Origin: Panagrolaimus kolymaensis | Taxonomy: Eukaryota; Nematoda; Chromadorea; Rhabditida; Panagrolaimidae | NCBI GenBank assembly: GCA_028622995.1 | Contig: JAJQJQ010000002.1 | Span: 3,100,001-3,164,000 of the forward strand | Length of the DNA: 64,000 bases | Direction of reading: 5' to 3' | Shown: one piece after another, positions 12,029 through 23,301 of the stretch | Position numbering within the stretch: the first letter of the stretch is position 1 | Layout: each line of letters begins with the position of its first letter | Made by a program: the position numbers and the translations under genes | The notes under the pieces: generated by a model | Seen by the model: the letters and a program-made list of their open reading frames with translations, nothing else | Database searches by the model: none | Told to the model about the DNA's origin: nothing

Positions 12029-13343
12029 ATGAATAGAAATTCAACTTCATCACAATCGGGTATTTATTATGTTATTGATGGAAGTCGAAAGCGTCGCATA
12101 ATTAGTTAGTGTTTTTTCCTTAAAATATTTTATAATGTCTTTTTTAAAGATAATTATCCAGAAAATTCAAGAGGAAATACCCACTATGATTTCAGTAAAA
12201 ATCCACCCAAAGCAGCGAATGGAAATGGCGAACCGTAAGCTTTAAAGATTTTTTTTAAAGTTGTAAACTTTATATTCCTTCTCTTTAAAGACTATCTCAA
12301 GATCATCAAAGACAGCATATAAATAAATTTCGTGAACAAATGTCCTTTGTTTCAAATGCCCTAATAAAAGGTGATCCTCCCATTCGATGTCGTGAGGATA
12401 ATCCATCGCTATCACGAAATCAGCGATATGAAATTCAAGCAGCGGATGAAGTTGATGATGGCAGCCCTGTAAGCAAACCGACATTCTTGTCGGTTGAAAC
12501 CGACAGTTGTCGGTCTAGACCGACAAAAGCAACTTTTAGAACGAAAGTTTCACTTTGTTTTTGATTTTCAAAATCTTTCGAAATCTTTCAAAATTAGGAA
12601 ATTTTTCGTAAGACTTTGAAAATCAAAAACAAAGTGAAACTTTCGTTCTAAAAGTTGCTTTTGTCGGTCTAGACCGACAACTGTCGGTTTCAACCGACAA
12701 GAATGTCGGTTTGCTTACAGGGCTGGATGATGGTACGTTTTTGTTGCAAGGTTCAAAAATTCATCTTTTGTTCATTTTCTTTTAGAGGATGAAATAATTC
12801 CCGAAGAAGACGAATTTGTTTATGAATCAACAACGTGAGCTTCTTCTTGTTGACCCTTTTTATAATATTATTTTTTGTTTTTTTAGAACATCATCAAACC
12901 CTGTTCGTGATCACCCACAACGACCTTCTTATTGGATTACGAACATGATGGTGGAAGCACCTGAACGACCATTAATGACAACGGTTGATCCTTCAACTTG
13001 TACAGATGTGGCCCTCCTTCGAGAATCCCTTCACCATGCTAATGCATGTTTAATTGATTTAGTTGAGCAACAAAAGAAGCAAAAACGATTAACTTCCATT
13101 TGGAAAGCACGTTTTCAAGTTGAATGTAACAAGTAAAGTTCCTCATTTTTTGCTTTTTTCCTCTTTTGCATGAATGAAAGTTTTAGAAGTGATGATTTTC
13201 AAAGAATTTTACTTGAGAGGAATCTTCGAATGAAGCAAGTTGTTAGTGAAAATGTTCGATGGGGTATTCGTTATTCGCGATTGAAACAACATTTTGGTGA
13301 TGAAGATGTAATAAAAGCTCTTGGTGATTTAGCTCCCAAATAA
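12029..13343 (+). CDS. Unknown protein, interrupted by a foldback transposon
   Basis: Not recognised. Exons: 12029-12104, 12150-12234, 12291-12468, possibly a 12-nt exon 12721-12732, then 12788-12834, 12887-13132, 13187-13343, giving about 262 or 266 aa. The N-terminus is polar and low in complexity, with an acidic stretch (DEIIPEEDE) in the middle. The C-terminal ~110 residues look folded and helical (DVALLRESLHHANACLIDLV, QKKQKRLTSIWKARFQ, RWGIRYSRLKQHFGDED). The foldback element at 12462-12725 occupies the exon 3/exon 4 junction. Without it, exon 3 would end GATGATG before a GTACGT donor and join in frame to the exon starting at 12786. With it, the reading frame survives only if the acceptor two bases further (12788) is used; the stronger acceptor gives a stop after three codons. 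The allele may therefore be altered or damaged. Confidence 0.65.
12462..12725. mobile_element. hAT-like foldback MITE acting as a possible intron (introner)
   Basis: A 264-bp palindrome. Arms of 111 bp (12462-12572 and its reverse complement ending at 12725) are identical; the centre is imperfect. The ends read CAGCCCTGTAAGC...GCTTACAGGGCTG. The flanks are 8-bp direct repeats GATGATGG at 12454-12461 and 12726-12733, the target duplication length of the hAT superfamily, whose termini typically begin CAG. There is no coding capacity, so it is non-autonomous. Each arm carries five CCGACA/TGTCGG boxes, plausible subterminal transposase-binding repeats. The left terminus provides GT at 12469 (GTAAGC donor) and the right terminus ends in TTACAG at 12720, so almost the whole element can be removed as an intron. 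Perfect arms suggest a recent insertion. Confidence 0.88.
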
Positions 13344-13739
13344 TTTTTGTATTCTATTGTTTATTGTTATAATAATAAATATATGTAATGTGCTACTCCT
13401 GTTCTTATTATTTCCCTTTTTAAACTTGTGTTTTAAAACAAGTCCAAATACTTTTCAAAATCATATGGATCTTCCTCGATTTAAGATTTAGTGTTATTCT
13501 CACAGCGAACATGTGCCGCGCGATCATGTTTTGCTTTTGCTTTGAACCTTTTTTTTTATTTAGTCTTGCTGCTTTCTTTTATTGAGTTTTTGCGCGTTAA
13601 ATTCCATAATTCATTGTTATCGAGTAATAAATATTAGCTTTATTAAAAGTAATTGCGTTTTTGTCACTCACTTTACAGCTTTTTTACATGTCTAATTTTC
13701 TTATTACTTTTAGCTTATAAATATTATCTTATTTCAACT
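13344..13739 (+). other. Intergenic spacer upstream of elongin C
   Basis: Starts with the 3' UTR of the preceding gene, with AATAAATA at about 13374. Candidate acceptors for elc-1 are TTTACAG near 13678 and CTTTTAG near 13712. No ORF of note. Confidence 0.4.
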
Positions 13740-14127
13740 ATGAGTGATTCATCTGATGAAAAATGTATGGTTTCTTCCTTTACTTCTTCCATTAAACTCT
13801 TTATTTTTAGATGGCAAATCGGATGCTCCAGAATCAGAATATGTTAAGCTTATTAGTGAAGATGGTCATGAATTTTATATCAAACGTGAATATGCAATAA
13901 CATCTGGAACAATTCGTGCAATGCTTTCTGGTCCTGGAAATTTTACTGAAAATGAAAACAACGAAGTACATTTCCGTGAAATTCCATCTCATGTTCTTCA
14001 AAAAGTCTGTCATTACTTCATGTACAAAGTTCGTTATACCAATTCTGCAAATGAAATTCCTGAATTTACTATTGCACCTGAAGTCGCGCTCGAATTATTG
14101 ATGGCTGCTAACTTCCTTGATTGCTAA
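13740..14127 (+). CDS. elc-1: Elongin C
   Basis: Adaptor of Cullin-2/5 ubiquitin ligases that pairs with elongin B and binds BC-box substrate receptors; it has a BTB/POZ-like fold. Two exons, 13740-13764 and 13811-14127, give 113 aa, the usual elongin C length. Almost the whole protein is family-typical: [47 protein letters not shown], and the C-terminus [12 protein letters not shown]. Only the first ~17 residues are divergent. The ATG is chosen because it is the only one upstream that splices in frame to the conserved exon. Confidence 0.97.
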
Positions 14128-14314
14128 ACTTTCATGTTTTCCTATTTTGTCAACGGTTAAATATTCTGTTTTTTTATTATTATTGGACATGTCATTGTTA
14201 ATATTGTATTTGAAATATATAAAAATTTATTTAAAACAATAAGTTAAACACCGTCAAAGAAAATTCAAAATTATGACAGAAAAAAAACATTAAAAAAGCA
14301 GGAATGAACTTATT

Positions 14315-14762
14315 TTAATAGCCAGTTTGAGTAAGATATTGAGAAAGTTTTTCAACACATGTTCGAGCTTCGGTGCAAGCGTTTGATTCACCTTCGAAAA
14401 CAGCAATCAGAACGGCGGAATTTGTTTTAACAGCGAAAAAACCAGATTTGTCTTTCTTTCCAAAGATGAGATTTTCTTCTGTGCGAGGAACAATGTAGTG
14501 GATACCTTCAAGATCAGCACCTTTGGCAGGAACATCATTAAGATTGTTGAAATGACTAACAAATGTCTTTAATTCAGCTTCAGTTGCCTAAAAAATAATG
14601 CTTGAATATATGCGTATTTAGATATTAAAAGATACTTACACGGAATTCATTAGCACCTTCAGATCGCGCCCAAACAGATCCATCAGTTCCAACGATAGCA
14701 GCACGTTTGATTCCTTCGGAGCTATCAAGAAGATTTGTGATGTAAGCTTGCCAGCCAGACAT
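14315..14762 (-). CDS. Profilin
   Basis: Small cytoplasmic protein binding G-actin, poly-proline and phosphoinositides. Two exons, 14640-14762 and 14315-14587, give 131 aa, the usual nematode profilin length. It starts MSGWQAYI, the classic N-terminal helix of the poly-proline site, and continues with IKRAAIVGTDGSVWAR, GIHYIVPRTEENLIFGKK and SGFFAVKT, ending LSQYLTQTGY. The N-terminal half resembles C. elegans PFN-2 more than PFN-1, but paralogue assignment is uncertain. It is convergent with elc-1 (stops 187 bp apart). Confidence 0.96.
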
Positions 14763-17301
14763 GATGATTTAAGTGAAATAAAAAAAGAAGCTGAAAAGAC
14801 AAATATGTACAAACAATAAAACAAACTTGCTCGAATTGACATCATCACGAAAAAAAATATGGAACAAAACATGAAAAAAAAGTGTGAAGAAGCAACAAAA
14901 TGCAAAATGGTTATAGTCATCATCAAAGTTTGTCTTAAAGAAAAAAGGAGCCAATAGCAATGTATTTTAGAGAAATAGTGGAATATGAGAGAGTAAAGAC
15001 ACTAAAGGGCATGAAATCGTTGGGCCTCCGAACGAACATTGATTTGACGCACAAAAGCACGTTTCGCGCGCTTTGGTTCGTGTTCGTTGGTCGTCTATAG
15101 AAAAAACATAGAGGAGAGGCAAGGCGGGTTTGAAATGAGAAAAACGAACTGTACTCGGAAAAAACTGTCAGGGAGATCGCGTTTAGAATGTTGACGGAAA
15201 CAAAAAAATGAAAGAAAGTTATCGTGAAAAAAAAATCAAAGCTCATGAGTTAAATTTTTCGCATTGATTTCAAACATTTTGCTCCTTATGGAACCCTAAA
15301 ACTTAAAACAAAAAATGCATACGAAGCAGAAAAAAACGGTGAAGAAAAAGCAATTGCAAAAAAAAGAACGAAGGAAAGACATAAGCAGGCGGAATCGTTT
15401 GCTCGCGTTTTTTTCTTTCTCTTTTTTTTCTATGTTAAACACTATAGGAGGAGAAGAAAAGGAAATAATAATCGCTGAATCATCAAGAATTCGGCACAAA
15501 AAAATGAAAGAAAAAATAGCTGAAGTTGATCAAAAAGTGATGATGATTGATGCTAGTTTGAAAGAGTCAAACTTTGATAACCCCACAATAGGCAATTTTG
15601 GCATTAAGCCCTCAAAAGGATGATGACCGCGATGGATGAAAATGAATTTGATTGTTGAATTTTGTAAGCCACAAATTTGCTTCCCCTGTAAGTAACTCAA
15701 ACATTAGGATTTAAAAAAATTATTTAGGTAAGCGGAAAATCGAACAAGAAATCGCAGAAAAGAATTAAGAAAACACGCAAATATTTGCTCCAAAAATGAA
15801 TCGAATCCCGTTCAAAAGAGAGACAAGAAGAAAAGTCAGTCAATTTTCATTGTTAGTTTTTTTTGTTTGTTTGAGAAAATGACTGCTCTTTTTAATGTAT
15901 TTCCTATTTTTACTATGAAAGAATGAGGCGATGCGCATCATTTTTTGGCGATTAAAACCTCAAGAAAACGAAGAAGAAAAAAACCATCTGGCGTGATGAT
16001 GGTCCACCAGCTGGCTAACTCTTAGACTGGCAGGAATCATCACAAAGAGAAAACAAACGACGAGACTATTTAAAAATGAATGAATCAAAAACTGTTTTAA
16101 TTTTTTTTGAATCATTAAAAAATTGGGCGGGTTCATTATCAATGTTGTGAAAAAAGAAGTGGTAGCAAGTCGGAAGAGGGTTTCATTAACAAACAAAAAA
16201 TGATGATTCATTTTTTAAATGTTTCAAAAAACATTTTTTAAACTAAAAATTTGTCAAGTAACTTTTGAACTAAAACGAACACAAAAAAGGGCACTTTTCT
16301 TGCCGTAAGAGTTCAGTTCATAAAAATTGAAATACTTTCGAAATGTTTCCCTCTTTTTTTTTCTTTTTTCAATGCACCCCAAAAAATGATGGAACATGAT
16401 TTCAAAAGAATGGAAGCATCATTGAATTTGTGGCGGCTGACGACCAATGATTGTGCACTCAAAAAAGAGAGGGAGGAGATAGAGTAAAAAAGGAAAAAGA
16501 AACTAAAGAATGGCTCCAGTAGCTTTGAGCGGGTGAGCGTTTTTGAAATGCATATGTTTGTTGTTGTATCTTTGATGGCAGAAAATTGACTGCTGCGCAA
16601 AATAAAAAGACAAAACAAGCTGTAAATTGAAAATAAGATGAATGCGAGAAAAAGATTTTTAAAGATTTAGAATATGAATCAATAGATATCTTTGCCGCCG
16701 CTCATAAATTTTTAGTTATGAAAAACGATCCGAAATTGATTGTGAATTTATTTATGTTTCTCAGTTTTTAAACACAACGGAATCGCTTCCAATCGATCGT
16801 TCCTCCCTTCTTTCCCATTTAATGAATCAATCTTTCTTGGAACTTTAAGTCTGGCGAATCACGAAAAAAATAATCAAAATCGATGGATGATTGTGGAAGG
16901 AACAATTGAAAGAAGCAAAGACATCTGTGATTCACTATCACTTTTTTTTCTTGTTGCATTATTGTTCGTAGGACTACCGAGAAACTATTTGTGTACATTT
17001 TTTTCTTCTTCTATTTTTATCAATCTTTATTTCTCCATTTTTAATCATATTATATACCCGGCAAAAGAACGTCATATGACACGATAAATATGTGAAGCAT
17101 TTTTTTTAGCTTCTCCAACAGAAAAAAATAATAATAACAATAAACTTTGAAATCAATATGTTTTTGTTCAACGATCGAAAGAAGGCGTTAAAAAACAACG
17201 TATTGATTTTAATCGATAAGTTTTTAAAAGTGATTCATGATTCTTGAAGCTAACTAAAGTATGGTGGTGTATGAATAAAGAATTTTGTAACTTTAAAACA
17301 A
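14763..17301. other. Upstream region of profilin, no gene seen
   Basis: About 2.5 kb between the profilin start and the chtl-1 stop, both on the minus strand. ORFs up to about 100 aa exist but are Lys/Phe-rich, lack splice partners and show no motif. Presumed promoter of profilin plus the 3' UTR of chtl-1 near 17301. Confidence 0.4.
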
Positions 17302-20300
17302 TTAAAATTTATTTTCTTTGCCATAAAGTTTTTTGAGTTGATCTGACATGTAAAATGGTTTGGATGAGGTTCCATCATTGCTTTCACTATCTTCCACTAA
17401 AAATGTATTCTTTAATTTTCTGATGATTTTTACTTTCGTAACACTTTCTCATTTTTTTCTACAGTAACACTAGAGTTCACAAATCGAAAGATAACTTACA
17501 AAAGCAAAGAAAAATTGTATCAACGCCCATTTCAAAAACTTCAAAGAATAAATCACAAATGCAATAAGTTCCTAATACTACAATAATAATTGGTACAAAA
17601 TAATAATAAAGGACAACTTGAGGAATTCCATCTATGATCCATTTACCAGAAAACCAATAAAATGATATTACACCTTTAAAAATAAATATATCATTCAAGA
17701 AAGATTCAAATAAGCAAAAAACAAACCCATTCCAATTGTAATCGTAGCTTTTCCAACAAAAAGAAGGAAAGTAACAACTCGATTAAGGACAACCGTTCGA
17801 ACAATGTTTCGGGCAATTAAGGAAAATGAATCCTTCGCAGATGTGAAAAATCCTTTTCCATACATTGCTATCTAAAAACAAGAAACGACTATTGAATTTT
17901 TAATTATTTTAAGCTTTAATGGTTGTATAAAGTTGGAAGAAAGAAATTTAAACTAATTCATAAAAAGGAAGTTTGTAATTTGATCTTCTTTTTTTCGAAT
18001 GAAAAGGGAAAAATGTTTGATTACCATTATATAAGCGTTCGTGGTTAAAATTCGTAAGATGTGCTCGAGACAAAAGAAGAAACATTTCAAAATTCTGAAA
18101 AATAAAAAAGAGAATAAGCCGCTTCAAAAAATTGTAAAAAAAAAAACTAACGTAAAAATAATTTGTGCTACTTTATTTTGAGAAGCATGGAGTTTTTGAT
18201 ATAAAAATTCAAGAATGACTCGAATAATTTTAACGATTGCAAGAATGAGAGAACCAAATGCTAATGATCCTAAATGGTATCGTAATGCTCTTCCAGCTGC
18301 GCCCAAAACAGGAAAAGCTGGAACATCTTTGGGTTTTCGAAATGCCCAATAATAACTTGCGAAAGCTCCCGCTAAAGTAATATCAGAAAGAGCTCCAACG
18401 AAGCAACTCATCCAAAAGCATGCAAATAAATTATACAATTGCATGTATTGAACATGATCGGTATCTCTCGTGAAATTGACATAATGACAATTTTCACCCT
18501 GAAAATATTAATTTAATCGATGAAATAGTTAGGAAGCTTAAATAAACCTCTAAAGTTCCGAGAGTATCACAATCACATGATGGACCATTCGCAAGATCTG
18601 TGGGGTTTGAGGGTATTGACCTGCGGCAATTTTCTTCTCCAGAAGAAGCCAGCCAAATAGCTATTGAACCCCAAATTGCAAAAACAATTATGTGAAGTAC
18701 AAATGGAACGATAGGAAAAAATAAGGTTGACAACATGCTTCCAAGAGCTCTAAAAATACATAAATTAAGCTTTAAGCATAACAATAATCAACTCGAGTAT
18801 TCGCTTCTTGTATTGATTATTACAAACCTGCTAGTTTCTTGTATCACAGCTACAGCTAATCTAATTCGACTCATAACAAATAAAAATATTAAAACCATTA
18901 TTATTAATAAAAGTGATAGAATAATACCAATAACCATCCATGTTGTTGGCATTTCAAAATACACGCTAAATACAGGTTGAAAACTAAAATCATTTATGGC
19001 ACCTGCATCATTAAGTTGAATGTATCGATACCAACAATAACCAGCGCCTATAAACATTCATTTTTAAGAATAAAAATTTATATGTATTTCAAGAATCTTT
19101 ACCTCCACCCAAGAGTCCTAATAACAAAAAGATGCTTAACCAAATCATAAGACCACCAAGAATTCTCATGACCACAGTCCAAAGAAATGAAATAACGGCA
19201 GCAACAAGGAATAGGAAAAGAATTTGATACCAACTAACGCTGAGATCAGCAGCAACTTTTTGTAACACTGCTCGAGAATTGACAACGCCATTCAAAACAT
19301 CAGAAGAATTTATAACGGTGGAATCAGATGGAACCAAACCATTAGCATTACCAACTTTTGAAATAATGCTATCCAAAGTTCCATTGGCTTTTCCCAATTC
19401 CGCAATGGAATTTTCAACATCAATAAAAACTTCAGGCATGCATCTTCCTAACACCGCTGCTGATTTAACCGTGTATGCCGTACACCAACCAGTGTCAACA
19501 TAATTTTTAAGTTGTGAAAAGGTTGTTATTGTGCTTTTATTAATTGTTTCATCACAATATACTTTATTTTGAATTGCTGCTATTAATTCTTGTGAAGCTG
19601 CAGTTTGAAGTTGTAAATATGTATAATAATTAGTTGGACAACTTTTTACGCATATTTGCCTTGTTGGACACCCGGTTAAGACTGTCACATATGAAACACA
19701 TTTGGTAAGGTCAAAGAAAAGTAAATATGGCTTATCGCTGAAAAAAATAAATTCATCTTTGAGAATATTTTTTTTTCTTTTCGATAATGATGATGATAAG
19801 ATGCTTACCGTAAATCATAAGCTCCTACTCGCTTACTTCCACATGTTCGGCCGTATGAATCTGTGGGATGAATTAAACGTTCTGGTTTTCCCCACATAAA
19901 TCCTGCAAAAAATAGCTTTACTTAAAAAAAAGAAAGGAAAAACGGGTCATTTAGCGATTAATCCATTCTTTGACCGTTTATATATTTATTTTTCAAAAAA
20001 TAAATCTTCTAAAAAACCCTAAATAAAGTTTTAATTAACTTCAAAATAACAAAAATTTCATTTTCACCTTTTATTTTTGAATCATAATATCCCTATTTAA
20101 TGTATCTATCACGTTTAAAAAAAAGAGTCTTACCAAATATAGCAACTGCAACCCATCCAGCCAAAAATATTAAAAATACAAAACAGCAAAGAATATCAGT
20201 GCATCCCCTGCGAGTTAAAAGTAACGGATTATATGGTTTTTTAGGTTTAAATTTATATTTTTTAAGTTTTGCCAAAGGTATATCAAAATTAGCTGCTCGT

Positions 20301-20515
20301 TCGCCAATTAAAGCGTTGGAATCTCGCGGTAGATAATCTGGAGGCGGCAGCTCTGGTAATGGAATCCTCGGCGGCGGAGGAATATCAATTTCAGAATAAA
20401 TTGAAAAGGAATTCCCACTACCAGAAGATGTGGAAGAAGTTGATGGACTGCTACTTGAAATATAGTAAGGTGCTGTAGGTTGTTGAACGGAACCTCCGCC
20501 TTTGCGTGAATACAT
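17302..20515 (-). CDS. chtl-1: Choline transporter-like protein (SLC44/CTL family)
   Basis: Multi-pass plasma or mitochondrial membrane transporter of choline-type substrates. Ten exons: 20134-20515, 19809-19902, 19103-19737, 18828-19047, 18548-18749, 18152-18498, 18025-18094, 17727-17871, 17500-17673, 17302-17396, giving 787 aa with all phases consistent. Family signatures: TRRGCTDILCC before TM1, DKPYLLFFDLTKC, a large Cys-containing extracellular loop (about residues 155-340), TM clusters, a conserved block in exon 6 (FRKPKDVPAFP, LRYHLGSLAFGS), AYIMIAMYGKGFFTSAKDSF, and the C-terminal CFLEDSESNDG...KPFYMSDQL. The first ~110 residues form a Ser/Pro-rich cytoplasmic leader (IPPPPRIPLPELPPPDYLP). 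A second 5' end is annotated separately; it joins an acceptor inside exon 1 at 20207 and replaces this leader. Confidence 0.95.
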
Positions 20516-22259
20516 TTTTTCTTGACTTTTTTTATTATTTAATTTTCTATGGCATTCAAAGAAAAGCTTATAAGGTAAGCAGCAGAAAAAAATGGCTAAA
20601 GCCCTGAGGCAATAAGATTAAAGAGAATAAAAAAACAGTTACTGCGTCATTTGAAGTTTAATTTTAGCCATGGAAGAATAATAAAAAGTAAAGAAACAAT
20701 TAATGGATTTCTTTCGTCTTTCTGCTAAATAAAAAACGATTATAAATTGGAAGAATAAAAAAATAAGAGTTAAAATACGAGCAAATAAATGTACAAATGA
20801 AAAGAGAAAAAAATGTGGTAGAATTGAGTGAAGGAATCTATCTATCTTTCGAAGGCCAAAAATGGGGAATAATGAGGAGAGAGGGAGAAACTCAAGTCGA
20901 AAACGACGACCACGACGACAACAAGCAATTAAACCAAGTGTACTGCTGCTGTTGCTGATGTTGTTGCTGCGGCCACTCTGATCGGTCATCAAAAACAAAT
21001 AAAAAAAACAAAAGTGCGCAAAAAAAAATAAGTCAAAAAAATTGAAAAGCTAGCTTCCTTAAGAAAAAGAATGGAGAAACCGATGGTTGCTTGTACCGAA
21101 ATGTAATGGTAATTAGTATCAATAAAAATGATAGAAGTGATTAAAAGGATAAATTTCACGGTTTAATAAAAAGGAAAAAGTGTAACTGCTATAAAGTTAG
21201 CAAAATAATTAAAACAACAATGAAAAATCTTTCTAAATAAAGAAAGATACTAAAAATTAAAAAATATCCATAAAAAGCTAAAGTAAGAAAGTTTTTTTTA
21301 TCAAATCCCAATTCCATCTTTTTCTGCAAAGTTAAAAAAAAGAAGATACGCCTTTTTGGTGACGTTTAACTTAAAAGCATAGAGCGAAGAAGAAGAAAAA
21401 AGTAGTAAGCCTGTTAGTTTTTAATCCATTTAAAATCGATTCTAAAATCTCAATTTTTTTTTTGCGCATGGATCAATGAGTCACAGAAAATGAATGCGTG
21501 CATCATGTTTGATCGTCACAGCCTCCGGGGTAGTTATGCTCAAGTGCTTTTTTTATTCTCATTCAAAGCGCTGCTGCTGACCGACCTTGGATGACGAGAA
21601 ACAAAATAAAACTTTGTTGCGCAAAACCGCTTTCATTTTCCTTGTCCATAAAAAAATATTTTACAGAAACCTTCCCATTGTTTATTTAAAGACCAAATAA
21701 CTTGAATCAAAACTTTCAAACTGTGAAGCAACAAACAACAAAAGCAAAAAAGAAAAAACAGACTTGAATGTAAGTTGACCTCAGGCGTTTGTCTGACTGA
21801 AGGTTACTTACATATGTCCGGATGAAAAAAAATTTAGCGTCAAATTAATCATTTTTCACGCATAAAATTTCATTCTAACTCAAGAAGGGAAGAAAAAAAA
21901 TTGACATGTCAAAAACACTCCTTGCATGAAGCTCACATGGAAAGCTTGGTGTTGAATCGAGTCGAAGTGTTTTTTAAAAACATCATTTTTTCATTAATCG
22001 TTTAAAAGAATGAGTAAATGGAACAGGTATTTTTGTTGCTTCTTTAAAAAATAAGACAGGAATAAAACTCAAGCAGTATTTTAGCTTTTAAAACTCAAAA
22101 AGTAAAGCAAAAGGAAGAAAAAAGCCAACGAGACTTTTACATTTGCATATTTTATTAACTTGAGTCAAGTTAGTTAATTGATTTTAAACGAATCCAATTT
22201 TTACTACCTTTGGCAAAACCTTTTAATTAAAAATTTTAATAATAAAATATTTAACTTAC
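20516..22259 (-). other. Internal promoter/intron region of chtl-1
   Basis: Serves as the upstream region of the main chtl-1 form and as the intron of the alternative form. It contains a 119-aa minus ORF (20639-20998) without splice-compatible context. An imperfect hairpin lies at about 21768-21823. No separate gene is supported. Confidence 0.4.
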
Positions 22260-22643
22260 CTTCGACCATCCGAAACATAATTTTGTACAAATTTTGGCTG
22301 TGTTGGTGGACGACCACTTTCTTCTGCAAATTTAATGGATTAGAAAAAGTTTAAATTTTGAAACCTTATTGGTTCCAAATTTTTTATAAATCATTATAAA
22401 AAAAATTCTATAATGGAAATCAAATATTTTAAATTCTTTATAAACTTATATGCGAAGAGCAGTCATTATTACAGTATCTCATTTTAAAACGTAGCATAAA
22501 AAATTTGTTTTAAAACGTCATTATTAAATATTTTTTTAATATCAAGCATTTTAGTTTTTTAATAAAATAAAAACTTTAAAACAAATAATTTAAATAATTG
22601 TGAAACTACATATACCTGAGGGAACAACTTTGAGAAACGTCAT
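22260..22643 (-). CDS. chtl-1: Alternative first exons of chtl-1
   Basis: Two exons upstream of the main start: 22616-22643 (ATG, 28 nt, MTFLKVVPS) and 22260-22323 (EESGRPPTQPKFVQNYVSDG). The second ends in a GTAAG donor with two bases of a codon. It fits exactly an acceptor inside the first exon of the main form (ACTCGCAG at 20208-20215, coding resumes at 20207), giving DGRRGCTDILCC in frame. The resulting isoform would be 715 aa, replacing the Ser/Pro-rich leader by a short one. Phase, donor, acceptor and the family-like junction all agree, but no transcript is available. Confidence 0.8.
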
Positions 22644-23301
22644 TACAATATTTTGTCAAAAATCAAATATCGTAACAATAAATTTTAAATAATTTGAATA
22701 AATATCTAATCCATCAAAATACAACCTTACAAAGTAAAATAACACCTTTGCAGTTAGTCAAATGTCCACTCTCAAACAAAGCTGACGTTCAACAATTGAC
22801 TTTCTTTTTTTTCAATGGCCCTTTTTTTCAGGTCTAAAAAACTTTCTTTTTTTCTTCGAAAAAAATGAGTGACCTTCGGCTACGCTAGTTTTTTTTAACC
22901 ACAATTGACAAAAGAAAATTCCTTGGTCCTATGTTTTTCAAAATAAAAGAAGGAAAGAAAATTATATTATGGCTTCTAAGCGTTGTCAACCTAAAGCCTA
23001 TAGTTGACTACTACTACAGGTGGAGGTTGTGGCAATTCATTGACTGACGTGAAATAAATGACAGTTAAAAATTACCAAGGTTTCTATGGGAACACTTAGG
23101 TTATTCTCATACACGTATGAAGGCAAACTTTTTTTTGTATAAAAAGCGTTATTTAATTGACACTTTTTATTGTTCATGCATTTCTAGGAAAGATTGCTGC
23201 TACCGTAAGATGAGAGCAAACTTTTGACATAATTGAATGTTTTTTGATGCTGAGAAAATAATATAATCTTTATTAAAATTTTGCAACAATAAAAAAAATA
23301 A
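22644..23301. other. Divergent promoter region, no gene seen
   Basis: 658 bp between the alternative chtl-1 start (-) and a small unknown gene (+). AT-rich, without a supported exon. Confidence 0.35.

Noticed and set aside
20639..20998. 119-aa minus-strand ORF upstream of chtl-1
   Set aside because: Composition follows poly-T/A tracts, it has no domain motif, and no in-phase donor leads into chtl-1.
21768..21823. Imperfect hairpin with GTAAGT near its ends
   Set aside because: Only about 13 of 17 bases pair and there is no target duplication; too weak to call an element.
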